Source of the DNA: CAZVFE01 sp964626405
GTDB lineage: Bacteria; Bacteroidota; Bacteroidia; Cytophagales; Spirosomataceae
Direction of reading: 5' to 3'
Assembly (NCBI GenBank): GCA_964626405.1
Contig: CAZVFE010000025.1
Location: 1 to 24,065 of the forward strand
DNA: 24,065 bases
Shown here: piece after piece, positions 1 through 8,298 of the stretch
Numbering within the stretch: position 1 is the stretch's first letter
Layout: the number at the start of each line of letters is the position of its first letter
Program-made: the position numbers and the translations under genes
The notes under the pieces: generated by a model
What the model was told of the DNA's origin: nothing
The model's database searches: none
The model's input: only the letters and a program-made list of their open reading frames with translations

Positions 1-54
1 GTAGAATATAAGTATTTAGAATATTCTTCAATTCTTATATTCTACAATTCTAAA
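1..54. repeat. Intergenic 16-bp repeat units with an inverted repeat
   Basis: Two adjacent 16-bp units lie at 23-38 (ATTCTTCAATTCTTAT) and 39-54 (ATTCTACAATTCTAAA). They match, in reverse orientation, the tandem units at 23903-23950 near the other end of the window. Bases 1-12 (GTAGAATATAAG) are the perfect reverse complement of 34-45, so the segment can also fold into a 12-bp stem. It lies just past the stop codon of the zinc-ribbon gene (minus strand), so it could help end that transcript, but the window edge hides what follows. A repeat family is the better-supported reading. Confidence 0.6.
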
Positions 55-59
55 TTAAT

Positions 60-839
60 TTATTTTCTTGCGGTTCTTTTCTTAGGTTTGGTTTCGTCTA
101 TTTCAACATCTACCACGCCAGCTAATACTCTACCACAGTTTTCACATACCAAGATTCTTTTCTTTTCCTTGATATCAGTTTGTCTTTGTGGTGGAACTGA
201 ACTGAAACAACCTCCACATGCCTCTCTTTCTACATTTACAACTGCTAAACCATTTCTAGCATTTGCTCTTAGTTTTTCATAAGAATTTAATAGACGATCA
301 TCTACATTCTTGATAGCCTTTTCTCTATCTTTATTTAATTTGATTTCGTCTTCTTCGCTTTCCGCAATGATTACCTCTAATTCTTTTCTTTTAGATTCTA
401 AATCCTTATTTCTCTCGTGTAAAATAGTTTCTACATTAGCAACTTCATCATTTTTATTCAAAATTTTGAATTCGATTTCCTTCACACGTTTTTCAGCAAT
501 TTCAATTTCAATACCTTGTAATTCAATTTCCTTTGAAATAGCCTCAAATTCCCTGTTATTTCTAACAGACATTTGCTGATCTTTGTACTTTAAAATTAAT
601 TTTTCAGACTCTTTTCTTTGATTTCTAAAGCTTGAAATTTGCTCTTCAAAATTCTCGATTTCAGCTTGAAATTTTGCTAAACGAGTCTCAAGACCTTCAA
701 TTTCATCCTCTAAATCTCTCACCTCTTCCGGTAAGTCACCGCGAATTTTGAAAATATTATCTAATTCTGTATCGATACCTTGAAGTTTCATCAAAGCATC
801 TAGTTTTTGCGCAATGCTGTTTTCAGTTGCTGTTGCCAT
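60..839 (-). CDS. Zinc-ribbon coiled-coil protein (CdsZ-like, C4-type zinc ribbon)
   Basis: This 259-residue protein has a long charged heptad-rich N-terminal part (about residues 5-180) that looks like an antiparallel coiled coil. A C-terminal zinc ribbon follows, with C208-x2-C211 and C232-x2-C235, and then a Lys-rich tail. This is the layout of the C4-type zinc ribbon (DUF164/CdsZ) family, whose members are thought to bind nucleic acid; the exact role is not settled. The ATG at 839 is preceded by 34 bases after the stop of the upstream Nif3 gene, so the two are probably co-transcribed. This pairing with Nif3 is common in Bacteroidota. Nothing looks truncated. The family call is firm and the molecular function is not. 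Confidence 0.88.
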   Translation of the reverse strand: MATATENSIAQKLDALMKLQGIDTELDNIFKIRGDLPEEVRDLEDEIEGLETRLAKFQAEIENFEEQISSFRNQRKESEKLILKYKDQQMSVRNNREFEAISKEIELQGIEIEIAEKRVKEIEFKILNKNDEVANVETILHERNKDLESKRKELEVIIAESEEDEIKLNKDREKAIKNVDDRLLNSYEKLRANARNGLAVVNVEREACGGCFSSVPPQRQTDIKEKKRILVCENCGRVLAGVVDVEIDETKPKKRTARK

Positions 840-873
840 ATTTTTTTAAAACTTATAAAGTTTAAGAATCTTT

Positions 874-1968
874 CTAAAAATAATGAACCGGATTTGTATT
901 TAGTTCAGAATTTAGAACCGCAAAATTACTAAATTTTTTTGATAAATAATGATGAATTGCATCCTTTATGTAAATCTCTGATTCAAAATGTCCAATATCC
1001 GCTAAAATTAGTTGATTTTCTCCATCAAAAAACTCATGATATTTTAAATCCCCCGTTAAATAGATATCCGCAGAGGCATTTTTTGCTCTTTGAATTAAGA
1101 AGGACCCTGCTCCCCCACACAATGCCACTCTCTTTATTTTTCTTTTTTGATTTTTTGTATATCGAATTATTTTTAAGGATAATTTCTCCTTAACCATGCC
1201 AAGAAATTCATCTAATGACATTTCATTTTCCAATTCTCCTATGATACCTGCACCTACATCCTGCCATGTATTATCTAATTTTGTGATAAAATAAGCTACC
1301 TCTTCGTAAGGATGAGAATTTTTTAAAGTTTGGATGATCTTATTTTCTAAATATTCTGGATAAATCATTTCAACCCTGCTTTCCTCTACTTTTTCAGGAA
1401 TATTTTGACTTCCAATGGTTGGGTTAGATTTTTCATTTGGGGTAAAATGACCCAAGCCTTCTCCTACAAATTTACAGGCTGAATAATTTCCAATATTCCC
1501 AGCACCTGCTTTAAATAAAGCATCTGATACCTTTTCCTCATTATTTTTATCCACAAAAAATACCAAAGATTTTAAGCTTTCTTTGAAGGGGTCTAATACC
1601 TTTGTTTTCTTTAAACCTAGTTTATTGGCCAATACTTGGGAGACTCCCTGAGGGGCATGATCTAAATTAGTATGACTAGCATAGATGGCAATATCATTTT
1701 TTATAGCTTTAATGATGGTTTTTTCAACATAGTTTTTCCCTGTTAATTTTTTTATCGACTTAAATAAAATAGGGTGGTGGCCAATAATTAAATTGCAATT
1801 TTTTTTGATGGCTTCATCTACAATCTCTTCCGTACAATCAAAACTTACCAAAATTCCTTTTAATTCTGCTTGGGCATCTCCAACTATTAAACCTGCATTA
1901 TCGTATGACTCTTGCCAGGCTAATGGAGCCCATTCTTCCATATAAGCACAAACCTCTTGTATTTTCAT
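874..1968 (-). CDS. Nif3-like dinuclear metal centre protein (YqfO/NIF3 family)
   Basis: The protein has 364 residues, the long form with an inserted PII/CutA-like domain (roughly residues 130-250) between the two halves of the Nif3 fold. Probable metal ligands are visible: H64 and H65 in an IGHHP motif, D103 in a SHTNLD segment, and H327 with E331 in a GHFESE motif near the C terminus. The family forms toroidal hexamers with a two-metal site. It is often annotated as GTP cyclohydrolase I type 2, a label that is poorly supported. The gene lies just upstream of the zinc-ribbon gene and is divergent from the Nudix gene, with a 90-base shared region. The start is ATG. Confidence 0.93.
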   Translation of the reverse strand: MKIQEVCAYMEEWAPLAWQESYDNAGLIVGDAQAELKGILVSFDCTEEIVDEAIKKNCNLIIGHHPILFKSIKKLTGKNYVEKTIIKAIKNDIAIYASHTNLDHAPQGVSQVLANKLGLKKTKVLDPFKESLKSLVFFVDKNNEEKVSDALFKAGAGNIGNYSACKFVGEGLGHFTPNEKSNPTIGSQNIPEKVEESRVEMIYPEYLENKIIQTLKNSHPYEEVAYFITKLDNTWQDVGAGIIGELENEMSLDEFLGMVKEKLSLKIIRYTKNQKRKIKRVALCGGAGSFLIQRAKNASADIYLTGDLKYHEFFDGENQLILADIGHFESEIYIKDAIHHYLSKKFSNFAVLNSELNTNPVHYF

Positions 1969-2023
1969 AATGGTAATTTCTTAAATTATCCGTAAATTTA
2001 TCAATCTATTTTATCAAGCATAA

Positions 2024-2055
2024 CAAAACTCGTAAATAATAAGACAATTGTCAAA
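2024..2055 (-). promoter_or_regulatory. Candidate Bacteroidota promoter for the Nif3 gene
   Basis: On the minus strand a TTTG (2055-2052) is followed after 20 bases by GAGTTTTG (2031-2024), one mismatch from the TAnnTTTG -7 box. A start near 2018 would give a leader of about 50 bases. The -33 box overlaps the 10-bp palindrome at 2043-2052 just ahead of the Nudix ATG. This is a weak match in AT-rich DNA. Confidence 0.3.
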
Positions 2056-2058
2056 TAA

Positions 2059-2499
2059 ATGAAACGTATCCGCCCAGCTATCATCATCATTGAAAATAAT
2101 CATGTTCTTTTAATGCAATATCAATATGGAGATAAGTATTTGTATAATTTCCCAGGAGGAAATATGGATCCCGGAGAAACTATGCCTGATACCATCATCC
2201 GGGAATGTAGGGAAGAATTGGGTATAGATGTAGAAGTAGATCAATTGGCTTTAATAGGAGAGATTCAAAAAGATGCTCATCGTGATGAATCCATACATCC
2301 TATTTTCCTTGGTAGAATTATTGGCGGAATCCCTGAAATTCAGAAAAATGAAACCATTTCTTCAGCTGTTTCTTGGTTGAAATTGGAGGAGTTAAATTCC
2401 TATAATTTATATCCGAATATTTCCAATGAAATAATGGATATATTTATTTCGGGAAAAATGGGGAAATATATCGGAGAAATCTCCCAACCTTGGATATAA
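2059..2499 (+). CDS. Nudix hydrolase
   Basis: This 146-residue protein carries a complete Nudix box: G34, E40, then R48-E49-C50-R51-E52-E53-L54-G55-I56, fitting GX5EX7REUXEEXGU. The metal-binding glutamates E52 and E53 are present, so it should be an active Mg-dependent pyrophosphohydrolase. The substrate cannot be told from sequence; nucleotide or sugar-nucleotide clean-up is typical. The ATG at 2059 opens a gene ending 26 bases before the PBP4-like gene, so the two probably form an operon. A perfect 10-bp palindrome (GACAATTGTC, 2043-2052) sits six bases before the start codon and could be an operator, though one copy is slim evidence. Confidence 0.9.
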   Translation: MKRIRPAIIIIENNHVLLMQYQYGDKYLYNFPGGNMDPGETMPDTIIRECREELGIDVEVDQLALIGEIQKDAHRDESIHPIFLGRIIGGIPEIQKNETISSAVSWLKLEELNSYNLYPNISNEIMDIFISGKMGKYIGEISQPWI

Positions 2500-2525
2500 T
2501 TGAAATTAATTTTTAATTTTGATTT

Positions 2526-3773
2526 ATGTCGAAAAAATTTTTCTTATTACTTTTTCTTTCCATCTTTTATTTTGAGTCTTTCACTCAAAATTTGGAGCCC
2601 TTACTCAAAAAAGCTGAGTTAGATAAAATTCATTTGGGAGTACAGGTAAAAAATCTGACGAAAAATGAAATGGTCTTTGAAAAACAGGGAGATTTTTTCT
2701 TTATGCCTGCTTCCACTCAAAAAATGATTACCTATTATTTTTCCAATAAATATTTAAAAGATACCCTAGCGTCTTTTAAATGGAAGGAGATAGGAGATAC
2801 GCTAATGATTGCAGGAACCGGGGACCCAAGTTTTCTTCATACGAAATTTCAAAATCATTATTTAGAAGATTTTATTCAAAAAAGAAATAAAAAAGCATTG
2901 GCTTTGGTAAATCCTTTGGTTAAGAATAAATATCCAATGGGTTGGGCTTGGGAAGATTTCCCCTATTATTATATGTCAGAAATTTCTACCTTCCCAATTT
3001 ATGGAAATGTTGTAAATTTTAATTCAAATAGAAAAACCTATCAATTAATTCCTGATTTTTTTAAAGGAAATGTTTCTTGGAAAGATTCTTTGAAGGAACC
3101 ATTAAGGGATTTTTGGACCAATCAATTTTATGTTCCATCGAATAAAAATACTTGGAATGAAGATGTTCCTTTTATTGTAAAACCTGAGATCATCCAAGCC
3201 TTAATGGAATATCGTTTAAAGAAATCTTTAAAAATTGTTCCTAAACAAAATATTAAGGATTGGCAGAAGGAATATTTCCAGCCTACAGATACTTTATATC
3301 GAAAGATGTTACATGATTCCGATAATATGATTGCTGAGCAATTATTATTATGTATTGCAGCAGAAAATGATTGGGAGATGGAAACGGAATCCATAATTGA
3401 AAAATTACAAAATGAAAATCCATTCTTGAAAGAAATCAATTGGGTAGATGGTTCAGGTCTTTCTAGATATGATTTGGTTCGTCCGATAGACATGACCCAA
3501 GTTCTTGAAAAGATTTATACCGAAATTCCTTCGGAAAAATGGAAAAATGAAATGGCCAAAATGGGGGAGGAGTATAAACGTTGGACGAACCTTTCTCTTC
3601 CAGGAAAGGTATGGGCAAAAACTGGCTCTTTTTCCAATACCTTTAATGTTGTTGGTTTTTATGAAAAACCTAATGGAGAGGTCTATTCCTTTGTAATTTT
3701 CACAAACTTAAGTAGAATTAAAACAGCTGAAATGAGAAGAAGAATTGGAGTGCTTTTAAATGAAATGTTTTAA
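2526..3773 (+). CDS. dacB: D-alanyl-D-alanine carboxypeptidase, PBP4 type (peptidase S13)
   Basis: This 415-residue secreted protein begins with a signal peptide (about residues 1-20). It has all three penicillin-binding signatures in the right order: S63-T-Q-K66 (SxxK with the acyl-serine), S265-D-N267 (SxN) and K365-T-G367 (KTG). The wide spacing between the first two motifs is that of the S13/PBP4 class, which trims peptidoglycan peptides as a carboxypeptidase or endopeptidase in the periplasm. It is shorter than the usual 450-490 residues, so the inserted domains are probably reduced. It follows the Nudix gene by 26 bases. The stop codon TAA at 3771-3773 is the last sequence before a scaffold gap, so the protein is complete. 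Confidence 0.93.
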   Translation: MSKKFFLLLFLSIFYFESFTQNLEPLLKKAELDKIHLGVQVKNLTKNEMVFEKQGDFFFMPASTQKMITYYFSNKYLKDTLASFKWKEIGDTLMIAGTGDPSFLHTKFQNHYLEDFIQKRNKKALALVNPLVKNKYPMGWAWEDFPYYYMSEISTFPIYGNVVNFNSNRKTYQLIPDFFKGNVSWKDSLKEPLRDFWTNQFYVPSNKNTWNEDVPFIVKPEIIQALMEYRLKKSLKIVPKQNIKDWQKEYFQPTDTLYRKMLHDSDNMIAEQLLLCIAAENDWEMETESIIEKLQNENPFLKEINWVDGSGLSRYDLVRPIDMTQVLEKIYTEIPSEKWKNEMAKMGEEYKRWTNLSLPGKVWAKTGSFSNTFNVVGFYEKPNGEVYSFVIFTNLSRIKTAEMRRRIGVLLNEMF

Positions 3774-3873
3774 NNNNNNNNNNNNNNNNNNNNNNNNNNN
3801 NNNNNNNNNNNNNNNNNNNNNNNNNNNNNNNNNNNNNNNNNNNNNNNNNNNNNNNNNNNNNNNNNNNNNNNNN
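3774..3873. other. Scaffold gap (100 N)
   Basis: A run of exactly 100 N is a conventional placeholder for a gap of unknown length. It starts directly after the dacB stop codon and cuts the last residues of the convergent endonuclease/phosphatase-fold gene. Any reading frame crossing it is meaningless. Confidence 0.99.
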
Positions 3874-4989
3874 ATAGTCTCCAATTATTGGATAATGGTC
3901 TGAATATTTGATTTCAGAGAGAGTTTCAAATCGGGTTGAATTTAATTCATCTGAATAGAATTGGTTATCAATTCTAACAAAATATGGGGCTCTTGCGAGT
4001 GTGAATCCATACCCTCTGCCTGATACTTCAAATGCATTATTTAGGCGTTCACGAAGGGTACCATAAACATATCCATAAGGGGTTTCATTGATGTCTCCAG
4101 TTAGGATTACGGGATATTCCGATTCGCGTATCAATTCATTGATGATATCAATTTCCTTTTTATGAAAAATAAATCCTTTTTTTAAGGAAGATAAAATGCC
4201 CCTACTTTCATTTCCTGCAGTCTCATAGTTTTGGGTTTTAAGTTGACTTGCAACTTTTCCAATACGGATACTCATAGAAAATAATTGGACATTGATCACC
4301 TTGATAATTTGATTTCCAATTTTAATATTTGCCCAAATATACCCATTGGTGGAATTTTCAAATTCTTCCCCACCATGTTCCAGGATAGGATATTTAGAAA
4401 ATATCGCCAATCCCATTTCTTCTTCCTTATCATAAAAATCAGTATCAAAACCGATATTTACATAGTGGGGCGTATTTTTTGTTAAATAATTTAAACTTTT
4501 ATAATCTTGTCTTTTTGAATTATAATAAAATTCTTGAAAGCATTTAATTTCCGCAGTATTCGATTCAAGAAAATTCTTCAAAGAATTTAATCCTTTAGAT
4601 TTTGGGTCAGAATAACCTGAAAACATTCCAAAGGTATTATAAGTCAATACAGAAAAATCTTTTTCATCGGACAAAGGCAGACTGTTATTTACATAGGTTC
4701 TGCCATAAAATCCATAGCCAATAGCCAATATTAAAAATGGCACAAGGGCTCTTTTGGGTCTTTGAATCAACCAATAAATAAAAACGAAAAACGTTAAGAA
4801 TTGAGCTATTGGAAGGCTCATCATTAGGAATCCTGCTACCCAATGACTAAATATTAGAAGATAGGATAGGGTGTATACGATTAAAGTATACAAGGATAAT
4901 AATAGAGTAAAACCCCAAACCAAAGATGATATATAATCGGGTAGGAAATTAAATTTTTTCTTTCTTACTTTTTTGGGTTTGGGATTCAT
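3874..4989 (-). CDS. Membrane-anchored endonuclease/exonuclease/phosphatase-fold protein (3' end missing)
   Basis: The visible part is 372 residues. A basic N terminus leads into about three hydrophobic segments (roughly residues 20-47, 50-73 and 81-97), and the catalytic EEP fold follows from about residue 110. Family signatures are N118 (LTYNTFG), E153 (FQEF), D299 and N301 (GDIN) and S363-D-H365 (SDHYP). The usual NVHL motif reads NVQLFS here, so the expected histidine is Q235. The family covers nucleases, phospho- and sphingolipid phosphodiesterases and inositol phosphatases; membrane anchoring would place the domain outside the cytoplasm, but the substrate is unknown. The sequence runs into the scaffold gap just after SDHYPIIGDY, where relatives have only a few residues left. 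The start is ATG at 4989. Confidence 0.88.
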
Positions 4990-5033
4990 TAATTGGTTGA
5001 TAAATTTTTCACAAAATTATCAAAATTATTGGT

Positions 5034-5741
5034 TTATAATTCTCTAATTTTAATATTCTTGAACCAAATTTCATTTCCATGATCTTGTAGGGCGATATGT
5101 CCTTTCATGGCTACTCCAAAATCTTTCATAGCCTTAAATTTCGACCCCTTTATCATGTCTTTCCAATTTTGGTCGTCATATCTAGTTTCTACCACCTTTA
5201 CACCATTTAAAAATAATTGTAATAGTCCTCTATTATTTATAATCTTCGCGGTATTCCATTCTCCAACTGGTTTTACAGGTTCTGAGGTAGACTTTACCAA
5301 ATCATATAAATCACCAGCGCGATGCTTGATGATCTTTCCGTCAGCATGTCCGTCATTATCTAAAATTTGCATTTCTGGGCCAGTTAGATAGGTTGCATGA
5401 TATTTTGATTTATCATCTGTAACGTTAAAGATAATTCCTGAATTCCCATTTTTAGAGATTTTCCAATCGACTGAAAATTCATAATTTTCATAAGTATCAT
5501 TGGTAATTAGGTCTGCACCATTTTTTACAGTCACATCATAAGCGATCATCCCATCTTGGATGATCCAAGCTGCCATATTATTCGTACCTTGATTTCCGTA
5601 GGTATGCCATCCATTGAATGTTTTTCCGTCGAACAATAATTTAAAACCTTGCTTTTTCTCAATTGAGGTCAATTGATTGTCTTGTGCGAATAGCCCGATA
5701 CTTGTAAGTAAAAATAAAGCGAATAATTGAATCTTTTTCAT
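5034..5741 (-). CDS. Secreted DUF1080 (3-keto-disaccharide hydrolase-like) protein
   Basis: This 235-residue protein has a signal peptide (about residues 1-20, ending in FAQ) followed by one DUF1080 concanavalin-like domain. The family's opening block, GFKLLFDGKTFNGWH, is plain, and the C terminus ends with the usual IWFKNIKIREL-type strand. DUF1080 members are recorded as 3-keto-disaccharide hydrolases or carbohydrate-binding lectin-like proteins, and many are secreted by Bacteroidota and Planctomycetes. It ends 44 bases before the start of the membrane endonuclease/phosphatase gene on the same strand and diverges from rimO. A link to sugar use is inferred only from the family; there is no sugar operon around it. 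Confidence 0.88.
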   Translation of the reverse strand: MKKIQLFALFLLTSIGLFAQDNQLTSIEKKQGFKLLFDGKTFNGWHTYGNQGTNNMAAWIIQDGMIAYDVTVKNGADLITNDTYENYEFSVDWKISKNGNSGIIFNVTDDKSKYHATYLTGPEMQILDNDGHADGKIIKHRAGDLYDLVKSTSEPVKPVGEWNTAKIINNRGLLQLFLNGVKVVETRYDDQNWKDMIKGSKFKAMKDFGVAMKGHIALQDHGNEIWFKNIKIREL

Positions 5742-5818
5742 ATTTAAATTTTGATTTAGTCCCCTAATTTATCAAAAGATTTTTAGTATTTCGTAAATTG
5801 CAGCTTCCTTTCTAAAAA

Positions 5819-7136
5819 ATGAAGACAAAAAATACAAAAAAGCCGAAAATTAATATCGTTACCTTAGGGTGTTCTAAAAACCTAGTAGACTCAGAAACCT
5901 TGTATACTCAGCTTAAGGGCAATGGGATGCAAGTTGCTCACGAAGAAGCCTCAGATGAGTCTAATATCATCATCGTGAATACCTGCGGTTTTATAGATAA
6001 CGCAAAAGAAGAGTCTATTGATACAATTTTACGTTATGTTGATGCCAAGAAAGAGGGTAAGGTCGATAAAGTTTATGTGACAGGCTGTTTGTCTCACCGT
6101 TATAAGGATAGTTTAGAAAAGGAGATTCCAGACGTAGATGCATTTTTTGGTACGAATGAATTACCAAGAATTTTAAAGACTTTAAAGGCCGATTATAAAA
6201 AAGAATTGGTTGGAGAAAGATTAATTACGACTCCCACACATTATGCATACTTAAAAATTGCAGAGGGATGTGATCGTCCTTGTAGTTTCTGTGCGATACC
6301 ATTAATGAGAGGTAAGCATGTTTCGAGGGAAATGGATGAATTAGTAAAAGAGGCAAAATCTTTAGCAAGAACGGGGACGAAGGAGTTGATTTTAATTGCG
6401 CAAGACTTAACCTATTATGGATTAGATTTAAAGAATCCGGATGGAAGTACGGGAAGGAAATTGGCGGATTTAATGTATAGACTTTCTGATGTGGAGGGGA
6501 TTGAGTGGATAAGATTACAATATGCCTTTCCTTCGGGTTTTCCGATGGATATTTTGAAGCCAATGGCAGAAAGAGAGAATATTTGTAAGTATTTAGATAT
6601 GCCTTTGCAGTCTGGTTCGGATGCCATGCTAAAAAGTATGCGTAGGGGTATTACGAGGGAAAAGACAGAGGCTTTAATTTCAGATATTCGCTCCATGGTT
6701 CCAGACATAGCTCTTAGAACCACTTTGATTTCGGGTTATCCCGGTGAAACAGAGGCTGATTTTGAAGAGACGTATTCTTTTGTTGAGCGAATGCGATTTG
6801 ATCGCCTAGGAGTATTTAATTATTCACATGAAGAAGATACGCATGCTTTCAAATTGGAAGATAACGTTCCAGAGGAGGTAAAGCAATTTCGATCCGATGA
6901 AATTATGCATCTTCAACAAGGGATTTCTTTGGAATTAAATCAAGAGAAAATAGGTAAAACGTATAAAGTATTGGTTGATCGAAAAGAAGGGGGATATTAT
7001 ATTGGTAGAACAGAGTTTGATTCTCCAGAGGTTGATAATGAAGTTTTGGTTTCAGATGATACACCACTTAGATTAGGCGATTTTGCGAATATTACAATCG
7101 ATAGTGCCGAGGAATTTGATTTATATGGAAAACTTG
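5819..7136 (+). CDS. rimO: Ribosomal protein uS12 methylthiotransferase RimO (3' end in gap)
   Basis: This is a radical-SAM enzyme that adds a methylthio group to an aspartate of ribosomal protein uS12. The N-terminal UPF0004 domain shows three iron-sulfur cysteines, C18, C56 and C90. The radical SAM cluster motif is C151-x3-C155-x2-C158 (CDRPCSFC), and a C-terminal TRAM-like region follows. The opening VTLGCSKNLVDSE separates RimO from its tRNA-modifying relative MiaB. About 439 residues are visible, ending in EEFDLYGKL, where full-length relatives end within a few residues, so only the last codons and the stop are lost in the scaffold gap. The ATG at 5819 stands alone, and the gene diverges from the DUF1080 gene. 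Confidence 0.97.
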
Positions 7137-7236
7137 NNNNNNNNNNNNNNNNNNNNNNNNNNNNNNNNNNNNNNNNNNNNNNNNNNNNNNNNNNNNNNNN
7201 NNNNNNNNNNNNNNNNNNNNNNNNNNNNNNNNNNNN
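7137..7236. other. Scaffold gap (100 N)
   Basis: A run of exactly 100 N of unknown real length. It lies at the convergent 3' ends of rimO (plus) and the ThiF-like gene (minus); only two bases separate it from the latter's stop codon. Confidence 0.99.
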
Positions 7237-7238
7237 AG

Positions 7239-7958
7239 TTACGATTTGTTCAAAATTGAATAATGGGTCATATTAAAACAGTTCCAATGTATAAGGTGAC
7301 CATTCGCTTTGGATGGCCAGCCTACAAGATAAAAGATTGCTTCTTTAGCTTCTTGCAATCCCATAAATCCTACTGTTGTAGCCATCACACCGGCAGTATC
7401 GCAATCGGGGATTTCTAGTCCTTGCGGAGGATTCGGATAAATGCTTCTGTAGGTTCCACTTTTATTATTTTCTCCATGAATCCTTCCGTTTAATAAGGCA
7501 ATTTGTCCCTCCCAGGCATATAATCCCGCATAAATCCAAGGTTTATCGAATTGGCAACAAATATCATCGATGATATAGCGGATAGGAAAATTATCTGTAC
7601 AATCTATGAGGATATCAATATCTTGAATATATTTTTCTAGGATAGTTCTTTTGGCAAATTCATTTTCATAATGAATTTCAATCGAAGAATTTAAGGCTTT
7701 TAGTTTTTGGGCTGCAATTTCAGCTTTAAATTTTCCTATTTCTGACTCTGAAAATAAAGCTTGTCGCCCCAAATTCGAACTTTCAATTTTATCTCCGTCT
7801 AAAATAATGATTTTCCCGATGCCCGTCATGGCCAAATAGGGTAAAGCTGCATTGGCTAATCCTCCTGCACCTATTACTAAAACGGTAGAATTGGCGAGGA
7901 TAGACTGTTCCTTTACGGTCCAATTGCTTAATTGTAATTGTTTATGATATCGGTTCAT
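7239..7958 (-). CDS. ThiF/MoeB/HesA family adenylyltransferase (E1-like)
   Basis: This 239-residue Rossmann-fold E1-like enzyme has a nucleotide-binding G30-A-G-G-L34 loop, D54, the arginine finger in NLGRQ (R65), K78, and D119-x3-N123 in DCTDNF. C186 (IPDCDTAG) lies where the ThiF/MoeB crossover loop carries a cysteine. Such proteins adenylate the C-terminal glycine of a small ubiquitin-like sulfur carrier (ThiS or MoaD) for thiamine or molybdopterin synthesis. No carrier gene is nearby, so the pathway is undecided. The paired CxxC zinc cysteines of E. coli MoeB are absent and there is no rhodanese domain, so this is the short form. The ATG at 7958 lies 13 bases after the U-tract of the rpmB terminator. 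Confidence 0.88.
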   Translation of the reverse strand: MNRYHKQLQLSNWTVKEQSILANSTVLVIGAGGLANAALPYLAMTGIGKIIILDGDKIESSNLGRQALFSESEIGKFKAEIAAQKLKALNSSIEIHYENEFAKRTILEKYIQDIDILIDCTDNFPIRYIIDDICCQFDKPWIYAGLYAWEGQIALLNGRIHGENNKSGTYRSIYPNPPQGLEIPDCDTAGVMATTVGFMGLQEAKEAIFYLVGWPSKANGHLIHWNCFNMTHYSILNKS

Positions 7959-7971
7959 TTAGAGTAAGGAC

Positions 7972-8001
7972 AAAAAAAAGCCCCTTGGGTTTCAAGGGGC
8001 T
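7972..8001 (-). terminator. Rho-independent terminator of rpmB
   Basis: On the minus strand a perfect 9-bp stem (AGCCCCTTG with CAAGGGGCT, arms 8001-7993 and 7987-7979) with a 5-base loop is followed by seven T (7978-7972). It stands 23 bases after the rpmB stop codon and 13 bases before the ThiF-like start codon on the same strand. Confidence 0.92.
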
Positions 8002-8024
8002 AATTTCTTAAATTTTTATTAAAA

Positions 8025-8264
8025 TTACACAGTAAGTGTACCTTTTTTCGCTGCTTTGATTAAAGTTGCTTCAAAACCATTCTTATTGATAGTTTTGATT
8101 GCTTTAGCAGAAACCTTCATTCTTACCCATACGCCTTCAGATTCTAAGAAAAACTTCTTAGTTTGAAGATTAGGATAGAATTTACGCTTCGTTTTATTAT
8201 TAGCGTGAGATACGTTATTTCCCACTTGTGTCTTTTTTCCAGTAATTTGACAAACCTTTGCCAT
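8025..8264 (-). CDS. rpmB: Large ribosomal subunit protein bL28
   Basis: The 79-residue basic protein is a full-length bL28: it opens MAKVCQITGKKT, has the NNVSHANNKTKRKFYPNLQ core and ends in an alanine- and lysine-rich helix. It is a structural protein of the 50S subunit. There is only one cysteine near the N terminus, so this is a zinc-free form. It has its own consensus promoter (8299-8329) and its own terminator (7972-8001), so it is a single-gene unit. In many Bacteroidota bL28 is followed by rpmG (bL33), a small DUF4295 gene and ftsY; none of these is here. The ATG at 8264 follows a short, A-rich leader. Confidence 0.97.
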   Translation of the reverse strand: MAKVCQITGKKTQVGNNVSHANNKTKRKFYPNLQTKKFFLESEGVWVRMKVSAKAIKTINKNGFEATLIKAAKKGTLTV

Positions 8265-8298
8265 GATCTCTTGCTTTTAATGTTAATAATTTGGACTG

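Noticed and set aside
3128..3493. Antisense open frame of 121 codons inside dacB, and similar frames opposite other genes
   Set aside because: They lie opposite well-supported genes, lack recognisable domains and look like shadows of the real frame.
3718..3873. Extension of the endonuclease/phosphatase gene through the gap into the dacB strand
   Set aside because: The extra residues come from N and from the antisense of dacB; the frame across a placeholder gap has no meaning.
7237..7276. Extension of rimO through the gap to a stop codon near 7276
   Set aside because: The tail would be read from the antisense of the ThiF-like gene; RimO homologues end at the point where the gap begins.
7972..8001. 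A riboswitch ahead of the ThiF-like gene (thiamine or molybdenum cofactor type)
   Set aside because: Only a simple stem-loop with a T-run is present; there is no room for an aptamer between rpmB and the start codon.
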